Part shown: positions 8,753 through 17,162 of the stretch, piece after piece
Position numbering within the stretch: position 1 is the stretch's first letter
How the letters are laid out: each line of letters starts with the position of its first letter
Source: Dolomitihabitans soli
GTDB lineage: Bacteria > Actinomycetota > Actinomycetes > Streptosporangiales > Streptosporangiaceae
Direction: 5' to 3'
DNA length: 64,000 nt
Assembly: GCF_022213955.1 (NCBI RefSeq)
Contig: NZ_JAKNTW010000006.1
Coordinates: 372,001 to 436,000 of the forward strand
Program-made: the position numbers and the translations under genes
Notes under the pieces: generated by a model
What the model saw: the letters and a program-made list of their open reading frames with translations, nothing else
What the model was told of the DNA's origin: nothing
The model's database searches: none

Positions 8753-9732
8753 GCGGCCGCCTTGATGAAGGACAGGTCGGCCGCGTCCTTCGCGGTCATA
8801 CCCTGCTTGATCACGCCGGCCCGGACGAAGAAGTCGATGGTGCCCTGGACGTTCTGCTCCGTCAGGGCCGCCGCGTCGAACAGGCCCGCCTTGACGTACC
8901 GCTTGGCGATCTCGGCCACGTCGGCGGGCTTCTCGTCCGGCAGGTGCTTGGCCACCAGCCCCACCAGGTGCTGCGGATCGGCGTTGATCTTCGCGTGCTC
9001 CCGCACCAGGGCCGTCACGAAAGTCTGCGCCGCCTGCTTGTGCTCAGCGAGGAACCCGGCGTTGGCGTACACGGTCTGCGGATGCACGTCAGGCAGGCTC
9101 TTACCGAAGTCGGCCACCTGGGTGAACTTCGACGTGCCCGAAGACTCCAGAGTGACCACGTCGGAGATCTCCAGCGGCGTCGCGTCGAGCTGGCCCGCGA
9201 CGAGGGCCTGGGCGCGCACGTCCGAACCGCCGATCGTCAGGTACTTGGGAACCTTGCCCGCGCCGCACTCGGTGCTCACCCACTCCTTGGCCATGGCCGT
9301 CGCCACCGCACCCGCGCTGAAGATCCCGAACGGGCGCCCGCTCAGATCGTCACAGGAGGAGATGCCCGGCTTGCCATAAATCGCCCACTGGTTGCCGACG
9401 ACATCGGCGATGATCTTAATGGGGGCGTCCTGCTCGATGGCGATCAGCGCGGGGCTCGTCGCCTCCGCCGAGATCGCGTAGTCGCCCTTGGCCAGCCCCT
9501 CGATGGCCAGCTCCGGCTCGGCCAGTTCGACCACCTTCACCTCGTGTCCCGCCTGGCGGACGGCGTCGATGGCCGCCAGGATCGGCACCGTCGTGATGTC
9601 CGGCTCGATGACCGCCACCGTGAACGACGACGTCCCGTCTGCGGTCGTACCTGTGCCCCCGCCGCCGCACGCGGCGACGGCGGACAGCACCGCGAGCGCG
9701 GCGAGCCTTCTCATATGAGTCCCGGCGTGCAT
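8749..9732 (-). CDS. Substrate-binding lipoprotein (SsuA/NMT1-like)
   Basis: A 327-residue periplasmic-binding-type lipoprotein for the ABC importer. A signal peptide (MRRLAALAVLSAV) ends in the lipobox AVAAC, followed by a Gly/Thr linker. The mature part begins FTVAVIEPDITTVPILAA, and the body matches the NMT1/SsuA fold (GISSCDDLSGRPFGIFSAG). The ATG at 9732 is favoured because GGAGGAGG lies just upstream; an internal ATG seven codons in would also keep the signal peptide. It heads the import operon behind LacI-type operators. The family binds sulfonates, nitrate, pyrimidines or aromatic acids; the ligand here is unknown. Confidence 0.87.
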   Translation of the reverse strand: MHAGTHMRRLAALAVLSAVAACGGGGTGTTADGTSSFTVAVIEPDITTVPILAAIDAVRQAGHEVKVVELAEPELAIEGLAKGDYAISAEATSPALIAIEQDAPIKIIADVVGNQWAIYGKPGISSCDDLSGRPFGIFSAGAVATAMAKEWVSTECGAGKVPKYLTIGGSDVRAQALVAGQLDATPLEISDVVTLESSGTSKFTQVADFGKSLPDVHPQTVYANAGFLAEHKQAAQTFVTALVREHAKINADPQHLVGLVAKHLPDEKPADVAEIAKRYVKAGLFDAAALTEQNVQGTIDFFVRAGVIKQGMTAKDAADLSFIKAAA

Positions 9733-9793
9733 GTCCTCCTCCTTCGAACTCGCGTCCGCTGGCCCAAGCCCTGCATAAGTGGAGATAGCGAGC

Positions 9794-9811
9794 TAGGCAA
9801 ACGTATGCCTG
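9794..9811. promoter_or_regulatory. LacI-type operator near importer promoter
   Basis: TAGGCAAACGTATGCCTG is a near-perfect palindrome of the TAGGCA/TGCCTA type with a central ACGT. It lies 62 bp upstream of the binding-protein start and matches the site at 9920, so both are likely bound by the adjacent LacI protein. Confidence 0.7.
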
Positions 9812-9919
9812 ATGGCATGTTAGTGAGCTATGACACAGATTCGTCAAGGGGTTTCCGCAGGTTGACTATGTGGCATTTTCTCTCATTCGCTTGCCTGCCT
9901 GGGTCGGAGCTGCAACGAT

Positions 9920-9937
9920 TAGGCAAACGTTGTCCTA
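9920..9937. promoter_or_regulatory. LacI-type autoregulatory operator
   Basis: TAGGCAAACGTTGTCCTA is palindromic in its outer TAGG/CCTA and inner AACGTT parts. It lies immediately before the AGGAGGG ribosome site of the LacI gene, which fits autoregulation together with the site at 9794. Confidence 0.7.
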
Positions 9938-9949
9938 GGAGGGATAGTC

Positions 9950-10969
9950 GTGAGTTCCCTGGTGGAAGTGGCCCGAGCGGCCGGTGTGGCCGTGTCCACT
10001 GCGTCGCGGGTGCTGAACGGCTCCAGTCACCCCATCTCGGCCGCGACGCGCGCCCGGGTCATCGCGGCCGCCGAGCGGCTCGGCTATTCGCCCAGCGCCC
10101 TGGCGCGCGCGCTGGTCTCGCGCAGCAGCCGCCTCCTGGGTGTCCTGGTGAGCGACATCGTCAACCCGTACTTTTCCGTCATCGCCCGCGGTGTGGACGA
10201 CGTGGCGACCCGGGCCGGCTACGTCACCATGCTGTCCAATGTCGACCGGCGCACCGCCACTGAGATCAACCGGCTGCAGACCATGCGCAACTACCGTGCC
10301 GCCGGAGTGATCTTCGCTGGCAGCGGCTATGTCGACGACCCCGAGGCGCCGACCCTGGTCAAGGCCGTCCGCCAGGCACAGGAGCAGGGCATCCACGCGG
10401 TCTCACTCACCGTCCGCGACCTCGGATGCCCGGTCATCACCGCCGACAGCCAGGCCGCCGCGTACGACATCACCGACCACCTCGTCTCGCTCGGCCACCG
10501 CCGGATCGCGTTCATCGAGGGGCCGCCCGGCATGATCGCCACTCACCAGCGCCGCGAGGGTTTCCTCGCCTGCATGAGCGACGCCGACCTCGCGGAAACC
10601 GCGCGGTGCATCCCCGGTGGCTTCGACTACGAGGCCGGACACGCCGCCACCATGCGGCTCATCGCCCGACCGCCGCTGCCGGACGCCATCATCGCCGCCA
10701 ACGACGAAGCCGCTGTCGGCGCGCTCAACGCCCTGCGGCAGGCGCGCATCGACGTACCCGGAGAGATCTCCGTCGCCGGGATCGACGACCTCAGAGTCGC
10801 CCAGTTCGTCGGCCTCACCACGGTGAGCCTCCCGCTGTACGAGATGGGCGCCATGGCCGCCCGCCACATCCTCGACACCGCCCCGGGCGCCGACACCGGC
10901 GACGCCACGACCACCATCCTGAGCCACCGGCTCATCCCTCGGGAGACCACCGCACGACGCTCTTCGTGA
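9950..10969 (+). CDS. LacI-family transcriptional regulator
   Basis: A 339-residue repressor. The N-terminal helix-turn-helix is LVEVARAAGVAVSTASRVLNG (residues about 4-24), followed by the hinge helix region PSALARALVSRSSRLLGVLV and a periplasmic-binding-protein-like sensor domain to the end. The GTG start follows AGGAGGG. It is divergent from the ABC importer/amidohydrolase operon with two matching palindromes between, so it probably represses that operon until the imported compound or its product binds. The AAGCGCTT sites near position 1000 differ and are probably not its targets. Confidence 0.9.
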   Translation: MSSLVEVARAAGVAVSTASRVLNGSSHPISAATRARVIAAAERLGYSPSALARALVSRSSRLLGVLVSDIVNPYFSVIARGVDDVATRAGYVTMLSNVDRRTATEINRLQTMRNYRAAGVIFAGSGYVDDPEAPTLVKAVRQAQEQGIHAVSLTVRDLGCPVITADSQAAAYDITDHLVSLGHRRIAFIEGPPGMIATHQRREGFLACMSDADLAETARCIPGGFDYEAGHAATMRLIARPPLPDAIIAANDEAAVGALNALRQARIDVPGEISVAGIDDLRVAQFVGLTTVSLPLYEMGAMAARHILDTAPGADTGDATTTILSHRLIPRETTARRSS

Positions 10970-11217
10970 CCCCGCGGGCGAGATCACGGCACTCACACTC
11001 CCTGTGTCGTGCCAATGCTCATCCACTGACTCTGACCGGGTGGGCTTGCTCCGCTTTGACGGATACCGGTGGTGTGGTGTTCAGGCCGGGATGGTCGCCT
11101 TCCAGCGGGAGTTGAAGGCGCAGACCCGCGATCACGCCGTCGGTCGCGTCCGTGAACGTCAACTCCCGTCCGGATGATCGACTACCGCACTGCCGCCCGC
11201 GGTGATCTCATTAGCCT
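10970..11217. other. Non-coding gap with gene remnant-like sequence
   Basis: No convincing gene. A stretch around 11093-11176 reads MVAFQRELKAQTRDHAVGR and ends at a stop. It contains the inverted repeat GGGAGTTGA/TCAACTCCC near 11106 and 11159. It resembles debris of a mobile element, but I cannot name the family. Confidence 0.3.
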
Positions 11218-11242
11218 GGGTATCGCTTTTGGAGTGATACCC
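11218..11242. terminator. Hairpin terminator after the sensor kinase
   Basis: GGGTATCGCT pairs with AGTGATACCC across a short loop (10 bp with one G-U pair). It lies 9 bp beyond the sensor-kinase stop, between convergent genes. Confidence 0.65.
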
Positions 11243-11250
11243 CCGGAACG

Positions 11251-12366
11251 TCAGTGCGGGAATGCCGCGCCCGTCAGGAACTGCCCGTTGTTCTGTTCGA
11301 CCGTCAGTTCACCTCCGTCGGCGGTGACGCGTTGTTCGAGGGCGGCCAGTCCCCGGAGCTCGGGCAGCGGTGCCTGCTGGGCGCCGTCGTTGACGATGGT
11401 GATGCTCGACTCCGACAAGGTGATCCGCACCTGCGTCGCCTGGGCGTGGCGCAGGATGTTGGTCGTGGTCTCGCGCAGTACCTGGCCGAGCAGTTCGCTC
11501 GCGCCCGGGTCGACGTCTGCTTCGCGGTCGATGCGCACCTGGATGCCCGCGGCCTCGAAGAGGTTCCTCGCGTTCTCCAGCTCGGCGGAGAGGTTGAGCC
11601 GCCGCTGTGCGTAGGCGAGCTCCTTCGTCTGGGTGATGGTGTCGCTGACCAGGGCGTGGATCTCCCGCAGCTCCTGTTTGGCTCGTTCGGTGTCGCTGTC
11701 CACCAGTTTCTGGGCGAGCGCCGTTTTCAGCTTCACCACGTGGAGGGTGTGGCCCTGGATGTCGTGCAGGTCGCTGGCGAACCGGACGCGTTCGCGGATG
11801 ACGGCCAGCTCCCCTTCCCGCTCCCGTGCCTCCTCCAGCTCCGTGACGACGTCGTAGAACCGCTTGTTGGGGAACCTGAGTCCGATCAGCGCCACGGTGA
11901 TGCCCGTGGGGATGAGGACATAGTGCACCAGAACGCTGGGAACGTCCTCGTGCGGCACCAGCAGCCTCGTCGCGCCCACCGCGGCGACATAGACGGCCAG
12001 CGCGAGGGCTGCCGCGCCCCGGTGGCGCGACAGTTGAGGGATGACGAGAGAGCTCACGATCGAAATGCCGTAGAACGCCGCGCTGCCGTCGACCACCAGT
12101 ACGGAGAAGGGCCACACGGCCGCGGTGACGACCAGGCAGGGGAGCGCGACGCGCAGGACGTCGCCTGCCGCCCACCGCACGAAGGCGACCAGTGCCGCCA
12201 CCACGCCCGCGCCCAGGGCGAGGGCTTCCCACCAGGAGCGGGCGTCCGTCGCCACCACCACCGCCCCGGCGGCGGCGAGCAGCGGGAGGAACATGGTGAG
12301 GTTGAGCTTGCGTAGCTGTCCCTGCGCCGGCTCGGTCTTCTCGGGGGCCGCGTGTGTCGGGCTCAC
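11251..12366 (-). CDS. DesK/NarL-type sensor histidine kinase
   Basis: A 371-residue membrane kinase. Residues about 20-165 hold several hydrophobic helices. The HisKA_3 phospho-acceptor is His201 in FASDLHDIQGHTLHVVKLK. The ATPase N-box is LRETTTNILRHAQAT, with a weak C-terminal G-box (NDGAQQAP...GLAALEQR). The GTG start follows GGTGAGGA. Kinases of this class normally sit beside a LuxR-type response regulator and often beside a two-part ABC exporter. Neither is intact here; only a broken ABC ATPase fragment lies upstream at 12632-12780. It is therefore an orphan kinase in this window. Confidence 0.87.
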   Translation of the reverse strand: MSPTHAAPEKTEPAQGQLRKLNLTMFLPLLAAAGAVVVATDARSWWEALALGAGVVAALVAFVRWAAGDVLRVALPCLVVTAAVWPFSVLVVDGSAAFYGISIVSSLVIPQLSRHRGAAALALAVYVAAVGATRLLVPHEDVPSVLVHYVLIPTGITVALIGLRFPNKRFYDVVTELEEAREREGELAVIRERVRFASDLHDIQGHTLHVVKLKTALAQKLVDSDTERAKQELREIHALVSDTITQTKELAYAQRRLNLSAELENARNLFEAAGIQVRIDREADVDPGASELLGQVLRETTTNILRHAQATQVRITLSESSITIVNDGAQQAPLPELRGLAALEQRVTADGGELTVEQNNGQFLTGAAFPH

Positions 12367-12543
12367 TGGTCCTCACCTGGTTGCCGGGCGGTCGGTTGCG
12401 CGGTGGGATCGCGGCTGTCCACATCAGCCATGTCCACGGTCGGCGGTATCGCGCAGTGGTCTGGCATGGGTGGCTCTCCGGGATCGAACAGCAGAGTCTG
12501 CCCCAGTATTCTTCCTGCTCCGTGGTGCCGACAGTGACACCGC

Positions 12544-12588
12544 GTCATGACTTCACCTGCGGGAATGTCATGGCGAGGTCATGACATG
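12544..12588. promoter_or_regulatory. Cluster of GTCATGAC palindromes
   Basis: Two copies of the palindrome GTCATGAC (near 12545 and 12577) and one of GTCATGGC (near 12568) lie in 45 bp between the kinase and the ABC relic. This looks like a binding region for a dimeric regulator, possibly the missing response regulator. Confidence 0.4.
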
Positions 12589-12631
12589 GTCGCACTGGCA
12601 GATGAGCGCGGCGACGGCTGAGCTCGATGGC

Positions 12632-12780
12632 ATGTCCTCGACACCAGTCATCGACGTCGGCCGCCTGAACCTCACGTACGGCGATGTCCACGCCGGTGCG
12701 GCGGGGCGAGTTGTACGCCCTGCTCGGCATGAATGGGTCGGCAAGACCTCAAGCCTGGCGACCATCGAGGGCCGCCCCCC
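12632..12780 (+). pseudogene. ABC-exporter ATPase N-terminal fragment (frameshifted)
   Basis: The first frame reads VIDVGRLNLTYGDVHAG, the start of an ABC-2-type exporter ATPase. A second frame continues VRRGELYALLGMNGSA, and a third GKTSSLATIEGRPP, together rebuilding a Walker A region (GMNGSxGKTS) split by frameshifts. The rest of the domain is absent. It is probably the decayed partner of the orphan sensor kinase, since such kinases often control ABC exporters. Sequencing error could explain one shift but not the missing body. Confidence 0.6.
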
Positions 12781-12972
12781 ACCCTGGCCTGGAGCGCCAG
12801 GTTCGTCGCGGCGCACTTGTCCCCCGTGCGAGCTACCGGCGAGTGTCCACCGTGCGGTGATGACTCCCGGGCCGTCGATTCCCTAGCGTTTCGGCGTAGC
12901 CGCAGCGCTTCGGCCGCTTTCCACTACACCGCCGTGTGCATCTTGGCGTCAATTCTCTCCCTGGAGGACATC

Positions 12973-13887
12973 TTGCTCCGCAAGATCAAGGCATTCGTTG
13001 TGGTCGCACTGTGCTGCACCGTGGTCGGTGCGGGACTCGCCGGCTGCGGGGGCGAATCGGCGGACGACTGGGATCCCTTCGCTCCCACCACGCGGAAAGC
13101 CGATGCCGACCTGATCTCTGGAACCAAGAAGGTCAAAGTCGCGGGCCGGTCGGTGAACGTGTCCTGTTCGGGAGACCCCGCGAAAGGCAAGCCGGTCATC
13201 ATCCTGATGCACGGAGGGGGTGACGGGCTGGACAAGATGGCCGCCATCCAGAAGACGCTGAGCAAGAAGAACCGGGTCTGTTCCTACGACCGGCTCGGCG
13301 CAGGCGCGAGCGACCAACCGGATGACCCTCAGAACTTCTCCAGCACCGGGAAGATTCTGACCGGGGTGCTCGACCGCGTCGCCGGTGACGACCCGGTCGT
13401 CCTGGCCGGGCACTCCCTGGGCGGGCTGATCGCCGCCAGGTACGCCCCCGACCATGAGGCCAGAGTCAAGGGGCTGGTCCTGATGGACGCCACGTCGCCC
13501 ACGATGGTCGCCGACATCACGAAGGCGATCCCCGAGTCCGCCAAGGGCCCGGCGGCCGAGGTGCGCGTACAGAACCTCGCGATCTTCAAGGGCAAGAACC
13601 CGGAGAAGCTCGTCATCGCCGACGGCGAGGTGCGTTCCGCCGGGAACATCCCGGTGGAGGTGGTCCAGCATGGCCAGCAGTACCTCGCGGCCATCCCCGA
13701 GGTCGGGCCGAGCCTGGAGAAGGCGTGGTCCGCAGGCCAGCGCAAGTGGCTCGCGGTGTCCAGCAGCAGCAAGCTGAGAACGGCCACGAACAGCGGGCAC
13801 TACATCTACGTCGACCAGCCTGACGTCGCCGTCCAGGCTATTCAGCGCGTCACCTCGCAGGCCGCACGCCAAACGAATGGTGGGTGA
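12973..13887 (+). CDS. Alpha/beta-hydrolase lipoprotein
   Basis: A 304-residue exported hydrolase. The start is taken as TTG at 12973 with GGAGG six nt upstream. This gives a signal peptide (LRKIKAFVVVALCC) ending in the lipobox GLAGC, so the protein should be membrane-anchored outside the cell. The alpha/beta-hydrolase core shows the oxyanion segment ILMHGGGDG, the nucleophile elbow GHSLGG, and a C-terminal catalytic His in SGHYIYVDQP. Related proteins are uncharacterised esterases or lipases. It is monocistronic, with no informative neighbours. Confidence 0.82.
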   Translation: MLRKIKAFVVVALCCTVVGAGLAGCGGESADDWDPFAPTTRKADADLISGTKKVKVAGRSVNVSCSGDPAKGKPVIILMHGGGDGLDKMAAIQKTLSKKNRVCSYDRLGAGASDQPDDPQNFSSTGKILTGVLDRVAGDDPVVLAGHSLGGLIAARYAPDHEARVKGLVLMDATSPTMVADITKAIPESAKGPAAEVRVQNLAIFKGKNPEKLVIADGEVRSAGNIPVEVVQHGQQYLAAIPEVGPSLEKAWSAGQRKWLAVSSSSKLRTATNSGHYIYVDQPDVAVQAIQRVTSQAARQTNGG

Positions 13888-13984
13888 CCCGGCCGATCGC
13901 ACCGTGTCGTCACGAGTTTGCGCAGTCCCTTACGGATAGCCATCCTCGCGCGCTCAGGGTGACCAGGACTGCTACTCCCGGGGT

Positions 13985-15166
13985 TCAGGTGTCGGCGCCG
14001 AGGGGTGGGGTCCAGGCCAAGGCGGTTCCCACTGCGCTGATCAGCAGCGATGTGGGTAGTGCCGAGGCAATGGAGTTGCGCAGTAGGGCCGCTGCGGGGT
14101 TGTGGGTCTGCATGATGCGCCCGAGCTTGCCGGAGGTGCGCGCCATACGTTCGGTGCGGGGGCGTCTGAGTTCGTCGTAGGCGAGGAGCCCGGCGTCGAT
14201 GCCGTTCTCCTCGATCGCGGCGGCGAGCGTCACGGCGTCCTCGATGGCCAGGCAGGCCCCCTGGCCGATGTCCGGCGTTACGGCGTGGGCGGCATCGCCG
14301 AGCAGCGCCACTCGGCCATGGACGAATCCCGGCAGCCTGGCCCGCAGGTAGTACACATCGTGCCGCAACAGAGTGTCTTCGGGGGTCGCCGCGAGGAGCC
14401 CGGGGATGGGATCGTGCCAGCCACGGAACCTGGCGGCGAGCAGGCCGAGGTCGTGCTCGGGGGTGGCGTGCTCCGGGACGCTTTCGCAGGCGAACCAGTA
14501 GATCTGCCCGTCGTTGATCGTCGCAGAGCCGAAGCGGGCGCCATGTCCCCAGGTCTCCGACAGGATCGCCGGTATGCCCAGGGGCTCGGCCCGCTCGGCT
14601 GGGACGATGCCGCGCCAGACCGTGTATCCGGCGTACGTCGGGCCGGGGTAGTCGGGGAGCAGGGCCGCGCGCAGTCGGCTGCGGACGCCGTCGGCGGCCA
14701 CGACCAGGTCGGCCGTTTCCGACACGGTGCCGTTTGACGTGCTCAGGGTGACGGTGGCCGCGTCGGGTCCTGGTGTGATCTTCTCGGCGCGGTGGCCGGA
14801 GCGCAGCGTGTCCGGGTTGAGTCCAGCCATGAGGAGGCGGTGCAGCTCAGCCCGGTGCAGGGCGTAGAACGAGGCGCCGTAGCGGCGCTCGATGTCGGCG
14901 GCGGGGATGTGCCCGACGAGCCCGCCTCGCCGTAGCCGGATCTCCAATCCTGTCTGGCGCCGACCGTGATCGCGCAGGGCCTGGCCCAGGCCGAGGTAGT
15001 CCAGGGCTTTGACGGCGTTGGGGGCGATGCCCACGCCGGCTCCGACCGGCGCGATGGCGGGGGCCTGCTCATAGGCCGTCACTCGCCAGCCGTCGCGTTG
15101 CAGGGCGTGAGCGGCCGCCAGGCCGCCGATTCCCGCGCCAATGATGATCGCCGTGCTGGTGCTCAT
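13985..15166 (-). CDS. FAD-dependent aromatic monooxygenase
   Basis: A 393-residue group A flavoprotein hydroxylase of the salicylate-hydroxylase/PHBH type. It shows the FAD-binding GAGIGGLAAAHAL near the N-terminus, the DG motif in AADGVRSRLR, and the second FAD motif LGDAAHAVTPDIGQGACLA. It would hydroxylate an aromatic ring or similar compound with NAD(P)H and O2. The ATG at 15166 is chosen over an in-frame TTG 18 nt upstream because GGGAG lies 6-7 nt before it. Its promoter carries stacked palindromes typical of TetR-family control, but no regulator gene adjoins it. Confidence 0.87.
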   Translation of the reverse strand: MSTSTAIIIGAGIGGLAAAHALQRDGWRVTAYEQAPAIAPVGAGVGIAPNAVKALDYLGLGQALRDHGRRQTGLEIRLRRGGLVGHIPAADIERRYGASFYALHRAELHRLLMAGLNPDTLRSGHRAEKITPGPDAATVTLSTSNGTVSETADLVVAADGVRSRLRAALLPDYPGPTYAGYTVWRGIVPAERAEPLGIPAILSETWGHGARFGSATINDGQIYWFACESVPEHATPEHDLGLLAARFRGWHDPIPGLLAATPEDTLLRHDVYYLRARLPGFVHGRVALLGDAAHAVTPDIGQGACLAIEDAVTLAAAIEENGIDAGLLAYDELRRPRTERMARTSGKLGRIMQTHNPAAALLRNSIASALPTSLLISAVGTALAWTPPLGADT

Positions 15167-15179
15167 CCGCCGCTCCCGA

Positions 15180-15224
15180 TTCAAATGACCATTTGAAACG
15201 ATCGCTTCAAACGATCGATTTAAA
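15180..15224. promoter_or_regulatory. Stacked TetR-like palindromic operators
   Basis: Three overlapping palindromes lie upstream of the monooxygenase: TTCAAATGACCATTTGAA (15180-15197), TTGAAACGATCGCTTCAA (15193-15210), and a third centred on CGATCG at 15212-15217. The spacing and symmetry suggest cooperative binding of a TetR-family repressor. Confidence 0.6.
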
Positions 15225-15334
15225 CGGATGCTATATCAGGGGGAGGGCCGGAATGCGCCGGAAAGACACCGCCGAGGCTGTGTGATGCCCGGGAGTGGCG
15301 TCTGAAGTGCTGAAACTTAGGTTTCAATAGGTGC

Positions 15335-15511
15335 ATGGCCTCCTCGCCGCGTAAGCCGTTGACCGCAGGTCCCGTCCGGACTGCCCTGCGCCGCTTCTTG
15401 CGCGAGCGGGCGGCCGAGACCCGCGCTTTCCCCGATGATCCGGTCCTGGCCCGGCTTGCCGCTGCCCGCTGGCTCGCCGCCGAACTGGACCTTGTCACCC
15501 GTGAGCTCGTG
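15335..15511 (+). pseudogene. Truncated unknown gene, interrupted by a repeat element
   Basis: An open frame from the ATG at 15335 encodes about 59 residues (MASSPRKPLTAGPVRTAL... to VTRELVG), rich in Arg, Ala and Leu and probably helical. It then runs into the left terminal repeat of the 198-bp element at 15512. A palindrome, TGAAACTTAGGTTTCA, lies just upstream at 15311-15326. The product is not recognised. The element insertion probably truncated the gene. Confidence 0.4.
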
Positions 15512-15709
15512 GGGGTCCCGGTAGTAATCGCGAAAAATCCAACGGAAATGCCCCTGGCCTGCTCTGATGTGAGGGCGTCGCATGGCTGGTGTGCCGGTGG
15601 TGGATGCGGCGGGCTGGGCCGAGGATGCCGCTGACTTCGCCGGAATGCTCCACGTCGACGCTGGCGAAGCGATATCCGTTGGATTTTCCGCCGTTGCTAC
15701 CGGGACCCC
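15512..15709. mobile_element. Miniature inverted-repeat element, copy 1 (TIME-like)
   Basis: A 198-bp element bounded by ~35-bp inverted repeats: left GGGGTCCCGGTAGTAATCGC onward, right the complement of GGGGTCCCGGTAGCAACGGC onward, both continuing to ATCCAACGGA. The GGGG terminus and internal GGAAAA resemble Tn3-family ends as I remember them (for example Tn4430), so it may be a Tn3-derived miniature element. No 5-bp target duplication is evident. A second copy in inverted orientation lies at 17284-17468. Confidence 0.7.
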
Positions 15710-15745
15710 TCGGCCTACCCCGGGAGCCCCAGCCGACCTGATCGA

Positions 15746-16147
15746 TCAGGCGGCGGCGGCCGCTGTCTCGGCGAGGATGCCGAGGAAGTGCAGCCAGCCC
15801 TCGGCGTGTGGCGGGACCTGCGACTCCGGCAGGTTCGAGTGGGTCAGGTCGACCCGCGTGCCGGTGGCCGTCGGCGTCAGGCGGAACGCCACCTCGGTTG
15901 ATCCGGCGGGGAGGACGTCGTTGGCCTCCAGGCCCCAGGTGACGACGACCGAGCGGGGCCGGTCGACCTCGACGAACTCGCCGCGGATCGGGTTCCCGTC
16001 GATGTCGACGGCGAACACGCCGCCCGGCCGGGGATCGAGCTCGGCGCGCCGGCCCATCCACGCCAGCATCCCGTCGACCGTGACGAGGTGGTCGAACACG
16101 ATCTCGGGCGGGGCCTCGATGTCGATGGAGGTTGCGAACTCAGCCAT
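15746..16147 (-). CDS. SRPBCC/AHSA1-family protein
   Basis: A 133-residue START-like/AHSA1 domain protein with the usual opening SIDIEAPPEIVFDHLVTVD and a C-terminal helix. Such proteins form a hydrophobic ligand cavity and are often co-transcribed with an ArsR repressor. The ATG overlaps the last 8 bp of the ArsR gene. The biochemical role is unknown; ligand binding or a toxic-compound response is the family inference. Confidence 0.85.
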   Translation of the reverse strand: MAEFATSIDIEAPPEIVFDHLVTVDGMLAWMGRRAELDPRPGGVFAVDIDGNPIRGEFVEVDRPRSVVVTWGLEANDVLPAGSTEVAFRLTPTATGTRVDLTHSNLPESQVPPHAEGWLHFLGILAETAAAAA

Positions 16148-16472
16148 TGGTCCTCGCGGTCTTCTCGGCGGCGGCCTTGAGAGCGGCCAGGTGATCGGGC
16201 CAGAAGCCCTCCAGGAACTGGCGGACGGCGGCGAAGCCGTCGGTGCGCACGACGAACAGGTGGCGGGTGCCCTCCCGCGTCTCGGTGACGAGCCCGGCCC
16301 CCCGGAGCACCCGGAGGTGGTGGGAGACGGCCTGCTGGCTCATCGCCATCGCCTCGGCGACCTCGCCCACCGCCCGAGGTTCGTCCCGAACGATGCTCAG
16401 GATGGCGCGGCGGTTGCCGTCGGCCAGCGCCCGAAGGGTGCTGTCCAGCACCTTGGCGGTGGCGGCGCTCAC
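16140..16472 (-). CDS. ArsR-family transcriptional regulator
   Basis: A 110-residue winged-helix repressor. The recognition region is VGEVAEAMAMSQQAVSHHLRV, followed by a beta-wing (TREGTRHLFVV). No metal-binding Cys cluster is visible, so it belongs to the non-metal AHSA1-linked subgroup. The GTG start overlaps the stop of the upstream DinB-like gene (GTGA), and its end overlaps the SRPBCC start. It probably represses this three-gene operon through the palindrome at 17015-17030. Confidence 0.86.
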   Translation of the reverse strand: MSAATAKVLDSTLRALADGNRRAILSIVRDEPRAVGEVAEAMAMSQQAVSHHLRVLRGAGLVTETREGTRHLFVVRTDGFAAVRQFLEGFWPDHLAALKAAAEKTARTNG

Positions 16473-17005
16473 GGCGTCCGGCCGAGGTAGGCGATGAGCT
16501 GCTCGGACGCCGTTGCGCCGATGTCGAGCGCCGGGCCGAAGGCGTCGCCACGCTGCGCCTCCCCGAGGGCCGCGTGGGCGAAGGCGAGGACGGCGAGCGC
16601 GAGGTCCTCCGGGATGGACGCCGCTTCGCCGCTCGCCTGGCTGATGTCCCAACCGTGGACGACGGCCTCGAGCAGGGTCGCCGACGCCATGACCGGCCCG
16701 GGCATCGTCCCGAACGGCAGCTCGTAGGTGCGGTCCATCACGCCGGGCTGCCGCCAGGCGAGCCGGGTCCGGGCCGCGAGGTCGGCCATGGCGGCGTCCC
16801 ATGGTCCGGTGGCGGTGGCGCCGCCGCCGTCGAGGGCGTCGGCGAAGATCGCCAGGGTCTCGACGGTGTGGTCGAGCAGCGTCCGGAGGTCCCAGTCGTC
16901 GCAGGGGGTGGGGACATCGAGGGCATCGGCTGGGACGGCGGCGATGCGGGCCGTCGTCCACGCCAGGCCCTCGTCGAGCAGGTCGGGGGTGTCGGTGATG
17001 AGCAT
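16469..17005 (-). CDS. TIGR03086/DinB-like metal-binding protein
   Basis: A 178-residue four-helix-bundle protein of the mycothiol-dependent maleylpyruvate isomerase N-terminal type. The first metal His lies in LLDHTVETLAIF, and later motifs include VVHGWDISQA. Members bind a metal and often act in mycothiol-dependent reactions. The ATG at 17005 has an AGGAG only 2-3 nt upstream; an alternative TTG lies 12 codons earlier, inside the promoter palindrome. It is the first gene of the operon with ArsR and SRPBCC genes, all overlapping. Confidence 0.8.
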   Translation of the reverse strand: MLITDTPDLLDEGLAWTTARIAAVPADALDVPTPCDDWDLRTLLDHTVETLAIFADALDGGGATATGPWDAAMADLAARTRLAWRQPGVMDRTYELPFGTMPGPVMASATLLEAVVHGWDISQASGEAASIPEDLALAVLAFAHAALGEAQRGDAFGPALDIGATASEQLIAYLGRTP

Positions 17006-17014
17006 GGCTCCTAC

Positions 17015-17030
17015 ACAAACAATGATTTGT
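17015..17030. promoter_or_regulatory. ArsR-type operator
   Basis: ACAAACAATGATTTGT is an inverted repeat (ACAAAnnATnnTTTGT) directly upstream of the operon's first gene. TTGACT lies beside it at 17037-17042 as a possible -35 box on the minus strand. It fits autoregulation by the operon's ArsR protein. Confidence 0.55.
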
Positions 17031-17162
17031 ACAAAAGTCAATTGGTTGTTTGTAGACGGACCGATGAGGTAGGACGTGTCCCGGCGTCGGAGGAACCATG
17101 GACGCGCGCAACCTCGCCAACCGGCTCTCTGCCGACGACGGCGAGATGAGCCATCGGACGAC

